Shown here piece after piece: positions 27,719 to 35,945 of a stretch of DNA of 64,000 nucleotides. The stretch is from Allobacillus halotolerans (GTDB lineage: Bacteria > Bacillota > Bacilli > Bacillales > Alkalibacillaceae), in the NCBI RefSeq assembly GCF_028743495.1, contig NZ_CP117968.1; one strand, 5' to 3'. Within the stretch, counting starts at the first letter, position 1. Each line of letters starts with the position of its first letter. The position numbers and the translations under genes are program-made. The notes below the pieces were generated by a model, which saw nothing but the letters and a program-made list of their open reading frames with translations, ran no database searches and was not told where the DNA came from.

Positions 27719-28055
27719 AAGACTTTGTTAAAGTCCGTTGTTGATGATTCAAAATTGGTCTCTCCACGTTTTATCAGCGGCTTCGCCCGTTTTATCGGCG
27801 GCTTCACACGATTTATCGACGGCTTCGCACGATTTATCGTCGGCTTCGCACGGTTTATCAACGGCTTCGCACGGTTTATCAACGGCTTCGCTCGTTTTAT
27901 CGGCGGAAAGCTTTCACCCTAGGATGTGTGCGGTTTTAGCGGAAGTTCCTTTATTTTCTGGCCGCTGTAGTCGCCACCAATGCGATTCACAATACAACTA
28001 CTCAGTGCTATATCAATTGAAAATCAAAACTAATCTTTAACAGAGCCTTTTAAAA
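27713..28055 (+). mobile_element. MITE-like element with 8-bp target duplication
   Basis: The element (27721-28047, 327 bp) has ends GACTTTGTTAAAG and CTTTAACAGAGCC, and is flanked on both sides by TTTTAAAA, a perfect 8-bp duplication. It has no transposase; about 40 percent of its length is the 21-bp array at 27778. It lies between spoVD and murE. Confidence 0.8.
27778..27903 (+). repeat. Tandem array of six 21-bp units
   Basis: Units start at 27778, 27799, 27820, 27841, 27862 and 27883, with a partial at 27904. The consensus is CGGCTTCGCACG followed by RTTTATCGA. Because 21 is a multiple of three, two frames stay open through it and spell seven-residue repeats, but neither has a ribosome site. 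Confidence 0.93.
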
Positions 28056-28114
28056 AAAGAGTAATTATGGCATTGATTCACTTAGTAATCATCGTTTTAT
28101 CAATTAAAGTTTGC

Positions 28115-28120
28115 TATAAT
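28115..28120 (+). promoter_or_regulatory. Extended -10 promoter of murE
   Basis: TGCTATAAT is an extended -10 element; the -35 is weak. It lies 40 bp before the murE start and downstream of the mobile element, so murE onward can be transcribed independently of spoVD. Confidence 0.6.
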
Positions 28121-28160
28121 AACCAATACAAAGATACGATTCGTAAGGTAGGAGATATGT

Positions 28161-29630
28161 ATGCAGTTAAAGAAATTGATCGATCAATTGAAGATCAAAA
28201 AAATAGAGGGAGAGATATCTGATCAAACGATCACATCGATTGAGATGGACTCTCGCAAAGTGAGTAATCACTCACTTTTTGTTTGTATAGATGGTTTTAC
28301 TGTCGATGGACATGATTATACGGATCAGGCAACTGAAAATGGAGCCGTGGCAATTATTGCTGAAAAACAAGTGAAAGCGAGCGTTCCTGTCATCCTAGTA
28401 CCTGACACATCAAAAGCGATGGCCCAATTAGCTGATTATTTTTACGGACACCCTAGTAGCCAGCTGAATGTAATTGGTGTGACGGGGACAAACGGTAAAA
28501 CAACATTGACATATTTGCTGGATGATATTTTCACGCTTTACGGTCATAAGACGGCTGTTATCGGAACAATCGATATGAAAATCGGAGACCAGCGTTACCC
28601 GGTTAAGAACACAACACCAGATGCTTTGTTCTTACATAAAAACTTCCGTAAGATGGTCGGTGAAAACGTCGATACGGTCATCATGGAAGTTTCTTCGCAT
28701 GCACTGAGCATGGGACGTGTGCATGGGGTTGATATTAACACGGCTACCTATACGAATCTGACGCAGGATCATTTGGATTACCATTTGGATATGAATGACT
28801 ATGCACATGCAAAATCACTGTTATTTTCACAATTAGGGAATCGATTTGATGAGCTGAAAACAGCCGTCATCAATATCGATGATCATTATGCCGGCATTAT
28901 GGAACGAGCGTGTGCTCAACCGATTGTGACTTATGGATTAAGTGAAAAAGCATTTATCAGAGGAGATGCTCTGCAATTAGGCGCAGATTACAGTTCTTTC
29001 ACTGTCAGTTCGCCATCATTTACAACAAGAATTGAAACGCAGCTCTCGGGAAAATTCAACGTTTATAATATGTTGGCTGCAATTGCTGTAGCTTATACGT
29101 ATGATGTGCCGATCGAAACGATTAAAGAAGCGCTGCAGCAAACAAAAGGAGTACCAGGTCGTTTTGAATCAGTTTCCAATAATTATCCGGTCTCTGTCAT
29201 TGTTGATTACGCACATACGCCTGATTCATTGGAAAATGTATTGCAATCGATCTCTGAAATTAAAACTAATCGAGTGTTCACTGTCGTTGGTAGTGGTGGC
29301 GATCGAGATCGAACAAAACGACCTAAAATGGCAGATGCAGCAATGAAATATAGTGATTATGTTATTTTTACGTCAGATAACCCACGGACTGAAGATCCAC
29401 AAGCTATTTTGGATGACATGACAAGTCATTTACAAGAAGGTTCGTTTACCGTCATTGAGGGCAGAAAGGCTGCCATACAATATGCGATTGACCGGGCTGC
29501 GGATGATGATATCATTTTGATAGCCGGTAAAGGGCACGAGACATATCAAGAAATTAACGGCGTAAGAAATCACTTCGATGACCGTGAAGTCGCAAAAGAA
29601 ATGATTGCCGAAAAGTACGAGGAGTCTTAG
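28161..29630 (+). CDS. murE: UDP-MurNAc-tripeptide ligase MurE, meso-DAP type
   Basis: A 489-residue Mur ligase adding meso-diaminopimelate to UDP-MurNAc-L-Ala-D-Glu. It shows the ATP loop GVTGTNGKTT (about residue 110), the carbamylated-Lys region and the DNPR motif (residue 406), which marks meso-DAP rather than lysine specificity. The wall peptide is therefore predicted to be DAP-type. The murF start overlaps by none and lies 2 bp after the stop. Confidence 0.96.
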   Translation: MQLKKLIDQLKIKKIEGEISDQTITSIEMDSRKVSNHSLFVCIDGFTVDGHDYTDQATENGAVAIIAEKQVKASVPVILVPDTSKAMAQLADYFYGHPSSQLNVIGVTGTNGKTTLTYLLDDIFTLYGHKTAVIGTIDMKIGDQRYPVKNTTPDALFLHKNFRKMVGENVDTVIMEVSSHALSMGRVHGVDINTATYTNLTQDHLDYHLDMNDYAHAKSLLFSQLGNRFDELKTAVINIDDHYAGIMERACAQPIVTYGLSEKAFIRGDALQLGADYSSFTVSSPSFTTRIETQLSGKFNVYNMLAAIAVAYTYDVPIETIKEALQQTKGVPGRFESVSNNYPVSVIVDYAHTPDSLENVLQSISEIKTNRVFTVVGSGGDRDRTKRPKMADAAMKYSDYVIFTSDNPRTEDPQAILDDMTSHLQEGSFTVIEGRKAAIQYAIDRAADDDIILIAGKGHETYQEINGVRNHFDDREVAKEMIAEKYEES

Positions 29631-29631
29631 A

Positions 29632-30978
29632 ATGGAAAAATTCACATTACAATTCGTCGCTGAGCTATTTGATCACCGACTAACAGAGCAACAGAAGAAT
29701 ATATCAATTCATCACATTTATACAGATAGTCGTCAATCAGTAGAAAATGGACTTTTCATCCCGATTGTCGGAGAAAGATTTGACGCACATGACTTCATTT
29801 CCGGAGCAATTGAGCGTGGGGCGGTGGCTGCTTTATGGTCACGTTCGGAACAACCAGAAGGCATACCGAAAAATTTTCCGCTGATTTATGTAGACGATAC
29901 GTTGAAAGCATTACAAGAATTAGCGAAAGCATATCGTCAAGCGCTCGATCCAACCGTAATCGGTGTCACAGGATCAAACGGAAAAACAACGACAAAGGAA
30001 CTGATTGCAGCTTGTTTAAGTGCCACATATAAAACAGCGAAAACAGAAGGAAATTTAAACAATCACATTGGACTTCCCTTAACGATTTTACGGATGGAAA
30101 GGGATGTCGAAGTATTAGTTGCAGAAATGGGAATGAGTGCATTCGGTGAGATTGAGTTATTGTCTTCCATTGGACAACCTGATCATGCAGTCATTACGAA
30201 CATTGGTGAATCACATATTGAATTTCTAGGAAGTCGTGAAGGAATCGCAAAAGCCAAATTAGAGATAACGGCAGGCTTACGAAAACAAGGACAGTTAATC
30301 ATTGATGGTGATGAACCATTGTTAACAACGAATGCCTACCCGAATAAAATTCGTTGTGGATTCACTGCTGAAAATGATTATCGCGTCGAAGCGTATGAGC
30401 AACTTCAGGAAGCATCCAGTGTGACGATCAATCAGACAACGTTTACGTTACCATTATTGGGGCAACATCAAGCGTTGAATGCGGCTTTTGCAATCGCGCT
30501 AGCTGAATTAATGGGGGTTCCAACTGACCAAGCAATCAATCAATTGGAATCTGTCGTTATGCCTGGAATGCGTTTTGAAAAAATAGAAACAAAGCAAGGC
30601 GCATTAGTGATTAATGATGCGTATAACGCTTCAGCCACATCAATGGTTGCATCGATTGATGTCGTCAAGCAAATGAACTACCAACGTAAGGTTGCCGTAC
30701 TCGCGGATATTCTGGAATTGGGTGACTTTACAGAACAGGCGCATAATAAGGTTGGACAATCGATTGATGATCAGTTTGATGCTATTTTTACATTTGGGAC
30801 GAGCAGCCGATTTATTTTGGAAGGATTACCTGAAACATTTTCAGGAAAGCAAAAACATTTTACGTCTAAGCAAGCATTAATCGAAGAATTGACCTCAGAG
30901 CTCGATGAAAATACAGTCGTACTATTGAAAGGCTCGAGGTCAATGAAACTAGAAGAAATAATTGAAGCACTACAATAA
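29632..30978 (+). CDS. murF: UDP-MurNAc-pentapeptide ligase MurF
   Basis: A 448-residue Mur ligase that adds D-Ala-D-Ala. The ATP loop is GVTGSNGKTTTKEL (near 107), followed by EGNLNNHIGLPLT and the C-terminal INDAYNASATSMVASID. The start at 29632 follows GAGGAG, just past the murE stop; a longer in-frame start lies within murE. It corresponds to the murF position of many Bacillaceae, whereas B. subtilis keeps murF elsewhere. Confidence 0.95.
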   Translation: MEKFTLQFVAELFDHRLTEQQKNISIHHIYTDSRQSVENGLFIPIVGERFDAHDFISGAIERGAVAALWSRSEQPEGIPKNFPLIYVDDTLKALQELAKAYRQALDPTVIGVTGSNGKTTTKELIAACLSATYKTAKTEGNLNNHIGLPLTILRMERDVEVLVAEMGMSAFGEIELLSSIGQPDHAVITNIGESHIEFLGSREGIAKAKLEITAGLRKQGQLIIDGDEPLLTTNAYPNKIRCGFTAENDYRVEAYEQLQEASSVTINQTTFTLPLLGQHQALNAAFAIALAELMGVPTDQAINQLESVVMPGMRFEKIETKQGALVINDAYNASATSMVASIDVVKQMNYQRKVAVLADILELGDFTEQAHNKVGQSIDDQFDAIFTFGTSSRFILEGLPETFSGKQKHFTSKQALIEELTSELDENTVVLLKGSRSMKLEEIIEALQ

Positions 30979-31010
30979 GAAAAACGCATCAATAGAAGGG
31001 GAAAAATGCT

Positions 31011-31994
31011 GTGAGTGTACTAACAATTATCTTAACAATCGCGATATCATTTTTAATTACGGTTTTGCTATCACCGATTATCATCCCTTTTTTGCGTCGA
31101 TTAAAATTCGGCCAAAGTATACGGGAAGAAGGTCCAAAATCCCACCAAGCTAAATCAGGTACTCCGACGATGGGAGGCGTCATGATCATCGTATCGATTG
31201 TTTTGACAACCTTGATCATGATTGTGAAGGATGGAATGAGCGAGTTCACAAGTTCAACGTTCATCTTGCTTTTTGTTTTACTTGGGTATGGATTAATTGG
31301 GTTTTTGGATGATTTCATTAAAATTAAGAATAAAAGAAATCTAGGACTAACCTCGAAACAAAAAATGCTCGGTCAAATAATCATTGCCATAATTGTATTT
31401 ATCATTCTTGACCGGCAAGGATATAACACGGAAGTTGCTTTACCAGGTACAGCGTTATCAATTGATTTCGGTTGGTTTTATGCCGTGTTTTTATTGTTAA
31501 TGCTTGTAGGAGCATCTAATGCCGTGAACTTAACCGATGGATTGGATGGACTTGTTGCAGGGACTGCCTCTGTAGCATTCGCGGCCTTTGCTGTTATCGG
31601 TTGGTATCATCAAATGCCACCTGATTTGATCATTTTCACTCTAGCTGTTGTTGGTGCATTACTCGGATTCTTAGTTTTCAACAGCCATCCAGCAAAGGTT
31701 TTTATGGGAGATACGGGATCATTAGCATTCGGAGCTTCATTAGCCATGGTTGCCATCTTAATGAAACTTGAAATCTTGCTCGTTTTGATTGGTGGCGTAT
31801 TCGTCATCGAGACGCTTTCTGTCATTATTCAAGTGATCTCTTTTAAAACAACTGGCAAACGTGTGTTTAAAATGAGTCCACTACATCATCACTATGAATT
31901 GATTGGTTGGTCAGAATGGAAGGTTGTTACAAGTTTTTGGCTTGTCGGTATTTTATGCGCGGCGCTAGGTATACTTATTGAGGTGGGGATCTGA
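31011..31994 (+). CDS. mraY: Phospho-MurNAc-pentapeptide translocase MraY
   Basis: A 327-residue membrane enzyme with about ten helices that makes lipid I from UDP-MurNAc-pentapeptide and undecaprenyl phosphate. Catalytic landmarks are GFLDDFIK, NLTDGLDGL and the HHH triad in MSPLHHHYELIGWSE. The start is GTG behind AGAAGGGGA. The stop overlaps the murD start by one base. Confidence 0.96.
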   Translation: MSVLTIILTIAISFLITVLLSPIIIPFLRRLKFGQSIREEGPKSHQAKSGTPTMGGVMIIVSIVLTTLIMIVKDGMSEFTSSTFILLFVLLGYGLIGFLDDFIKIKNKRNLGLTSKQKMLGQIIIAIIVFIILDRQGYNTEVALPGTALSIDFGWFYAVFLLLMLVGASNAVNLTDGLDGLVAGTASVAFAAFAVIGWYHQMPPDLIIFTLAVVGALLGFLVFNSHPAKVFMGDTGSLAFGASLAMVAILMKLEILLVLIGGVFVIETLSVIIQVISFKTTGKRVFKMSPLHHHYELIGWSEWKVVTSFWLVGILCAALGILIEVGI

Positions 31995-33346
31995 TGAAAA
32001 CATTGACGAACTTCCCATATAGTAAAGTTTTGGTCTTAGGCTTGGCCAAAAGTGGTGAAGCAGCTGCACAGTTATTATATGATTCTGGCATTGACTTTAG
32101 AATCAACGATCAACTTCCGTTGGATGAAAATGAAACGGCAAAGCGATTCACTGAATTGGGTTGTGACGTGATAACTGGCGAACATCCACTGACTGTGTTG
32201 GATGATATCGATCTTGTCGTTAAAAATCCAGGAATACCTTATGATAATCCAATTATTCAAGAAGCTTCCGAGAGAAAGATTCCTGTGATCACTGAAGTTG
32301 AATTGTCGTATTTATTGGTGGATGGCCCGCTAATTGCAATTACCGGTTCGAATGGAAAAACAACGACTACGACATTGATTTATGAATTACTTCAGGCAGG
32401 CGGGCTCGATCCACTCATTGCAGGAAATATTGGTAGTGTTGCATCCGAAGTATTGCGAAAGCAACAAAGAGGCCAGCCTGTTGTGATGGAGTTGTCATCA
32501 TTTCAATTAAAAGGTACGAAAACGTTCAAACCTAACTATGCAATCTTGCTGAATTTGACAGAAGCTCACTTAGACTATCACCATTCCATGGATGATTATA
32601 TCGGTTCGAAATTAAAGTTATTTCAAAACCAAACGGACTCTGATGTTGCTATTTTGAATCGGCTTGATTCTTTGATTTCCGAACAGCATATCCCTGGAGA
32701 TGGAGAGCGTTTCTATTTTTCCGTTAGTAATGATTCCGAAAACGACATTATAGTAACAGAAGATGATCAAATCCAATATCGTGGAAACAATTTGATGAGC
32801 AAGCACGAGGTCGGTCTACCAGGAGACCACAATCTCGAAAACATTTTAGCAAGCATTGCAATCGCCAAATCATTTCACATACCAGATGAGTTGATCATTG
32901 AGAAATTACGGACATTCACGGGCGTTAAGCATCGTCTGCAATTTGTAGATCGGATAAATGATCGGTTGTTTTATAATGATTCGAAAGCGACGAATATACA
33001 AGCTACGTCAAAAGCTGTCCGCTCATTTAAACAACCGGTAGTGCTAATTGCAGGAGGCTTGGACCGTGGTGGTGAATTTGATGAGTTATTCGATTCATTT
33101 ACAAATGTTACGAATTGCGTTGTTTATGGCGAGTCCAAAGACAAACTGTACGAAGCAGGAAAAAGAAAAGGATTTAATCATATAACCATTACAGATAGCT
33201 TAATGGAAGCTACAAAAAAAGCATATGAATTGAGTGAACCCGGTGACATCCTTCTACTTTCCCCAGCCTGTGCCAGTTGGGACCAATTCCCATCATTTGA
33301 AGCACGCGGTGACATGTTCATTGAAACTGTGCATAAACTTAAGTAG
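31994..33346 (+). CDS. murD: UDP-MurNAc-L-Ala:D-Glu ligase MurD
   Basis: A 450-residue Mur ligase adding D-glutamate. It has the N-terminal UDP-binding domain (VLVLGLAKSGEAAA), the ATP loop AITGSNGKTTTTT near residue 112, and C-terminal LSPACASWDQFPSFEARGD. It is translationally coupled to mraY. Confidence 0.96.
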   Translation: MKTLTNFPYSKVLVLGLAKSGEAAAQLLYDSGIDFRINDQLPLDENETAKRFTELGCDVITGEHPLTVLDDIDLVVKNPGIPYDNPIIQEASERKIPVITEVELSYLLVDGPLIAITGSNGKTTTTTLIYELLQAGGLDPLIAGNIGSVASEVLRKQQRGQPVVMELSSFQLKGTKTFKPNYAILLNLTEAHLDYHHSMDDYIGSKLKLFQNQTDSDVAILNRLDSLISEQHIPGDGERFYFSVSNDSENDIIVTEDDQIQYRGNNLMSKHEVGLPGDHNLENILASIAIAKSFHIPDELIIEKLRTFTGVKHRLQFVDRINDRLFYNDSKATNIQATSKAVRSFKQPVVLIAGGLDRGGEFDELFDSFTNVTNCVVYGESKDKLYEAGKRKGFNHITITDSLMEATKKAYELSEPGDILLLSPACASWDQFPSFEARGDMFIETVHKLK

Positions 33347-33438
33347 GGGGCTTTGGACAAGGTAGTATATGTCTTTTGTTTCTTACCGGACTCATTGAGC
33401 CCCTGACTTCCGAATGACGAAGTAAGGGGATGTTTTTT

Positions 33439-34554
33439 ATGGGTAAAAATCATACAGAAAAATCGATTGATCTCGTTTTGATGACGGCTATTCTGATCCT
33501 TCTGTTTGTGGGTGCAGTTATGGTTTACAGCTCTTCTTCCATTTGGGCGGGTTATCAATTCAATGATGAATTTTTTTATTTAAAAAGGCAGATTTTATTC
33601 ATTGGATTTGGTTTGTTTGCGATTTGGTTTACGATGAAAGTATCTTATCATCATTGGTTACGATTTTCTTTGTGGATTTATTTGCTTTGTTTACTTTTAT
33701 TGATTGCTGTGTTGATTCCTGGAGTAGGTCTTGTGCGCGGTGGAGCGCAAAGTTGGATCGGCGTAGGTGCATTCAGCATTCAACCGAGTGAATTTATGAA
33801 AATTGGCCTGATTATTCTGTATGCATCGTTACTTCCTAAAGTCCAAAAGAAATTAAAACATTTTACAAAAGGATTTCTGCCGATTTTATTGTTCATTGTG
33901 GTCCCTTTTGGCTTAATGATGTTGCAACCTGATTTAGGAACAGGTCTCGTTTTCATTTGTACCGGGATTTTCATGATTTTTATTTCCGGAGCTAAAATAA
34001 AGCACTTTGCGATTTTGGGAGGTGCTGGCATTGCGGGTTTCATCGGATTAATCGCTTCTGCGCCTTATCGGATGAGTCGTATTCATGCATTTTTGAATCC
34101 ATGGGAAGACCCGTTAGGCGATGGTTTCCAAATCATTCAGTCATTATATGCCGTAGGACCTGGAGGATTAATGGGGCTTGGGTTCGGTAACTCGATGCAG
34201 AAGTATTTTTATTTACCAGAACCGCAAAACGACTTTATTTTTGCAATTATCGCTGAAGAGTTAGGATTGATTGGGTCAACCTTTATCCTCTTTCTATTCT
34301 TTGTGATTATCTGGCGTGGTGTGCTGATATCTTTACATACAGAGGACATATCTGGCTCGTTACTTGCCTTTGGTGTCACAACGATGATAGCGATACAGGT
34401 GATGATCAATATTAGCGTCGTCATCGGATTGATTCCAGTTACCGGAATCACTTTACCATTGTTAAGTTACGGGGGATCTTCATTGACCATCACATTATTT
34501 GCTTTAGGTATTTTATTGAATATTAGTAAATATGCTAAATTCCCCGTTCGTTGA
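33439..34554 (+). CDS. spoVE: SEDS glycosyltransferase SpoVE (FtsW-type)
   Basis: A 371-residue SEDS protein with ten membrane segments. It shows GGAQSWIGVGAFSIQPSEFMK, the catalytic loop region near DPLGDGFQIIQSLYAVGPGG and GITLPLLSYGGSS (each family hallmark). Position after murD and length match SpoVE, the cortex polymerase partner of SpoVD. The start at 33439 is chosen because TAAGGGG lies 9 bp before it; an ATG at 33430 abuts that site. A vegetative FtsW role cannot be excluded from sequence. Confidence 0.9.
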   Translation: MGKNHTEKSIDLVLMTAILILLFVGAVMVYSSSSIWAGYQFNDEFFYLKRQILFIGFGLFAIWFTMKVSYHHWLRFSLWIYLLCLLLLIAVLIPGVGLVRGGAQSWIGVGAFSIQPSEFMKIGLIILYASLLPKVQKKLKHFTKGFLPILLFIVVPFGLMMLQPDLGTGLVFICTGIFMIFISGAKIKHFAILGGAGIAGFIGLIASAPYRMSRIHAFLNPWEDPLGDGFQIIQSLYAVGPGGLMGLGFGNSMQKYFYLPEPQNDFIFAIIAEELGLIGSTFILFLFFVIIWRGVLISLHTEDISGSLLAFGVTTMIAIQVMINISVVIGLIPVTGITLPLLSYGGSSLTITLFALGILLNISKYAKFPVR

Positions 34555-34576
34555 TTTGATATTGTCGTTTGAATAA

Positions 34577-34812
34577 GGCTGGGACAAAATCTTTAAAGTT
34601 GACTCAGATACGAACATTCTAATTTAGCGTGGCGGAAATAACCGCTTCGGAAATATACTGCGCTTTNCGCGGGCAGCTGTTGAGCCTCCTCGTGCTTCGC
34701 ACTGCGGGGTCTCACCTAGGCTTTTGCTCCCGCAGAAGTCTCCGTATATTTCCTACGCTAAGTTAGATTGTTATTCGTGTTTCTGAATGTAAAACTTTGA
34801 TTTGTCCCAGCC
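34577..34812. repeat. GGCTGGGACAAA-ended inverted repeat element
   Basis: The 236-bp element starts GGCTGGGACAAA and ends TTTGTCCCAGCC. Nested inner arms (TTTAGCGT with ACGCTAA, GGAAATATAC with GTATATTTCC) let it fold into one long hairpin. It is coding-free and contains an undetermined base at 34667. Elements with these ends are common in Bacillaceae genomes. It fills most of the gap from 34555 to 34994 between spoVE and divIB. Confidence 0.85.
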
Positions 34813-34943
34813 TCGTTTTTATGTCCAGATTTTAATGCTCGCAAATCGTCAAATTGTCAATTGTTATAAAACAGTAAACTTATCCCTCAAAGATTGGATA
34901 AAAATTGAGCAAAAAACCATATTTTAAGTCAATCAAACTATGC

Positions 34944-34949
34944 TATAAT
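34944..34949 (+). promoter_or_regulatory. Extended -10 promoter of divIB
   Basis: TGCTATAAT is an extended -10 element 46 bp before divIB with a weak -35 (TTTTAA). The sequence matches the murE promoter core exactly. Confidence 0.6.
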
Positions 34950-34994
34950 GAAAGAATAATAAATTTGAAATGTACTGTTTAGGAGAAGCATTTC

Positions 34995-35789
34995 ATGACT
35001 GATAAAAAAATTGTTTCAATTGAAGATCGAATTCCGCAACTAAAAAAAGCGAGAAAACGAAAAGCAAACCGACGTTTTGTCATGTATTTAACCATGATTC
35101 TGTTGTTGGTTTTAGTGATTGTTTATATTCAATCCCCTTTGAGTTATGTAAAAAGCATAGATGTAAAAGGCAATCATCGCGTCGAAGAATCTGAAATCAT
35201 TGCTATGAGTGAGATTTCGATGGATGAGAATTACTGGGGAGTTGAATTGGAGCAGGCAAAAGATCAAATTTTACAGCATCCAGAAATTAGCAGTGTAGAA
35301 ATCGACCGAAAGTGGTATAACGGTTATGACATCACCATTAGTGAACTGGCACGAGTGGCCTATATACGTGAAGGTGATTATTATTATCCTATTTTGGAAG
35401 ACGGAACCATGCTGAAGGACCAGCAATTAGACCAACCGCTAGGTGACGCGCCGTTATTACATGACTTTGAACGCCCAGAAATGTTAACATTATTAACAGA
35501 ACAACTTAAAAAATTACCTGAATCTATTAATCAACTATTGTCAGAAATTTACTGGATCCCTAACGAGATCAACAACTACAAAATTTTAGTCTATACAGCG
35601 GATGGTCATGAAGTCATTGCCTCGATCCGTGATTTTTCAACAAAAATAAAGCTTTATCCTTCGATTGCCTCACAAATCCAACCGAATCAGGAAGGTGTCA
35701 TTCATATCGATGTCGGTGCTTATTTTCAACCATATTCGAGTGAGGGTGAAGCAATCACACCAGAAAATCAAACGGAATCTGATCAATAA
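34995..35789 (+). CDS. divIB: Cell division protein DivIB (FtsQ)
   Basis: A 264-residue bitopic protein: a basic cytoplasmic tail, a membrane segment (about residues 30-50), a POTRA domain (SIDVKGNHRVEESEIIAMSEI) and a beta domain, ending in an acidic tail. It joins FtsL and DivIC in the divisome. It follows the repeat element and has its own promoter. In B. subtilis murG-murB precede it. Confidence 0.93.
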   Translation: MTDKKIVSIEDRIPQLKKARKRKANRRFVMYLTMILLLVLVIVYIQSPLSYVKSIDVKGNHRVEESEIIAMSEISMDENYWGVELEQAKDQILQHPEISSVEIDRKWYNGYDITISELARVAYIREGDYYYPILEDGTMLKDQQLDQPLGDAPLLHDFERPEMLTLLTEQLKKLPESINQLLSEIYWIPNEINNYKILVYTADGHEVIASIRDFSTKIKLYPSIASQIQPNQEGVIHIDVGAYFQPYSSEGEAITPENQTESDQ

Positions 35790-35823
35790 AGGAATACCTC
35801 TTCATTCTATAGATGTGGAATTT

Positions 35824-35923
35824 TGTTGAATTTGCAGGGATTTAAAGAAATCAATCGAATTAGTATGGAAGAAGTAAATGAATTATATTTGTTTTGCAAA
35901 GCAAATTTGAATAATGACGGATG
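35824..35923 (+). other. Possible small ORF of about 32 codons before ftsA
   Basis: A TTG-initiated frame reads NLQGFKEINRISMEEV and ends CKANLNNDG. It has biased, gene-like composition, but only a poor ribosome site and no recognised homologue. It occupies the place of the small genes ylxW, ylxX and sbp of B. subtilis. Confidence 0.25.
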
Positions 35924-35945
35924 AGCCTTACATGGAGGTGCAGGC

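Noticed and set aside
27725..27922. A 65-codon frame through the 21-bp array encoding repeated GFARFI units.
   Set aside because: The open frame follows from a repeat length divisible by three; a second frame is open too. There is no ribosome site and the frame lies within a non-coding mobile element.
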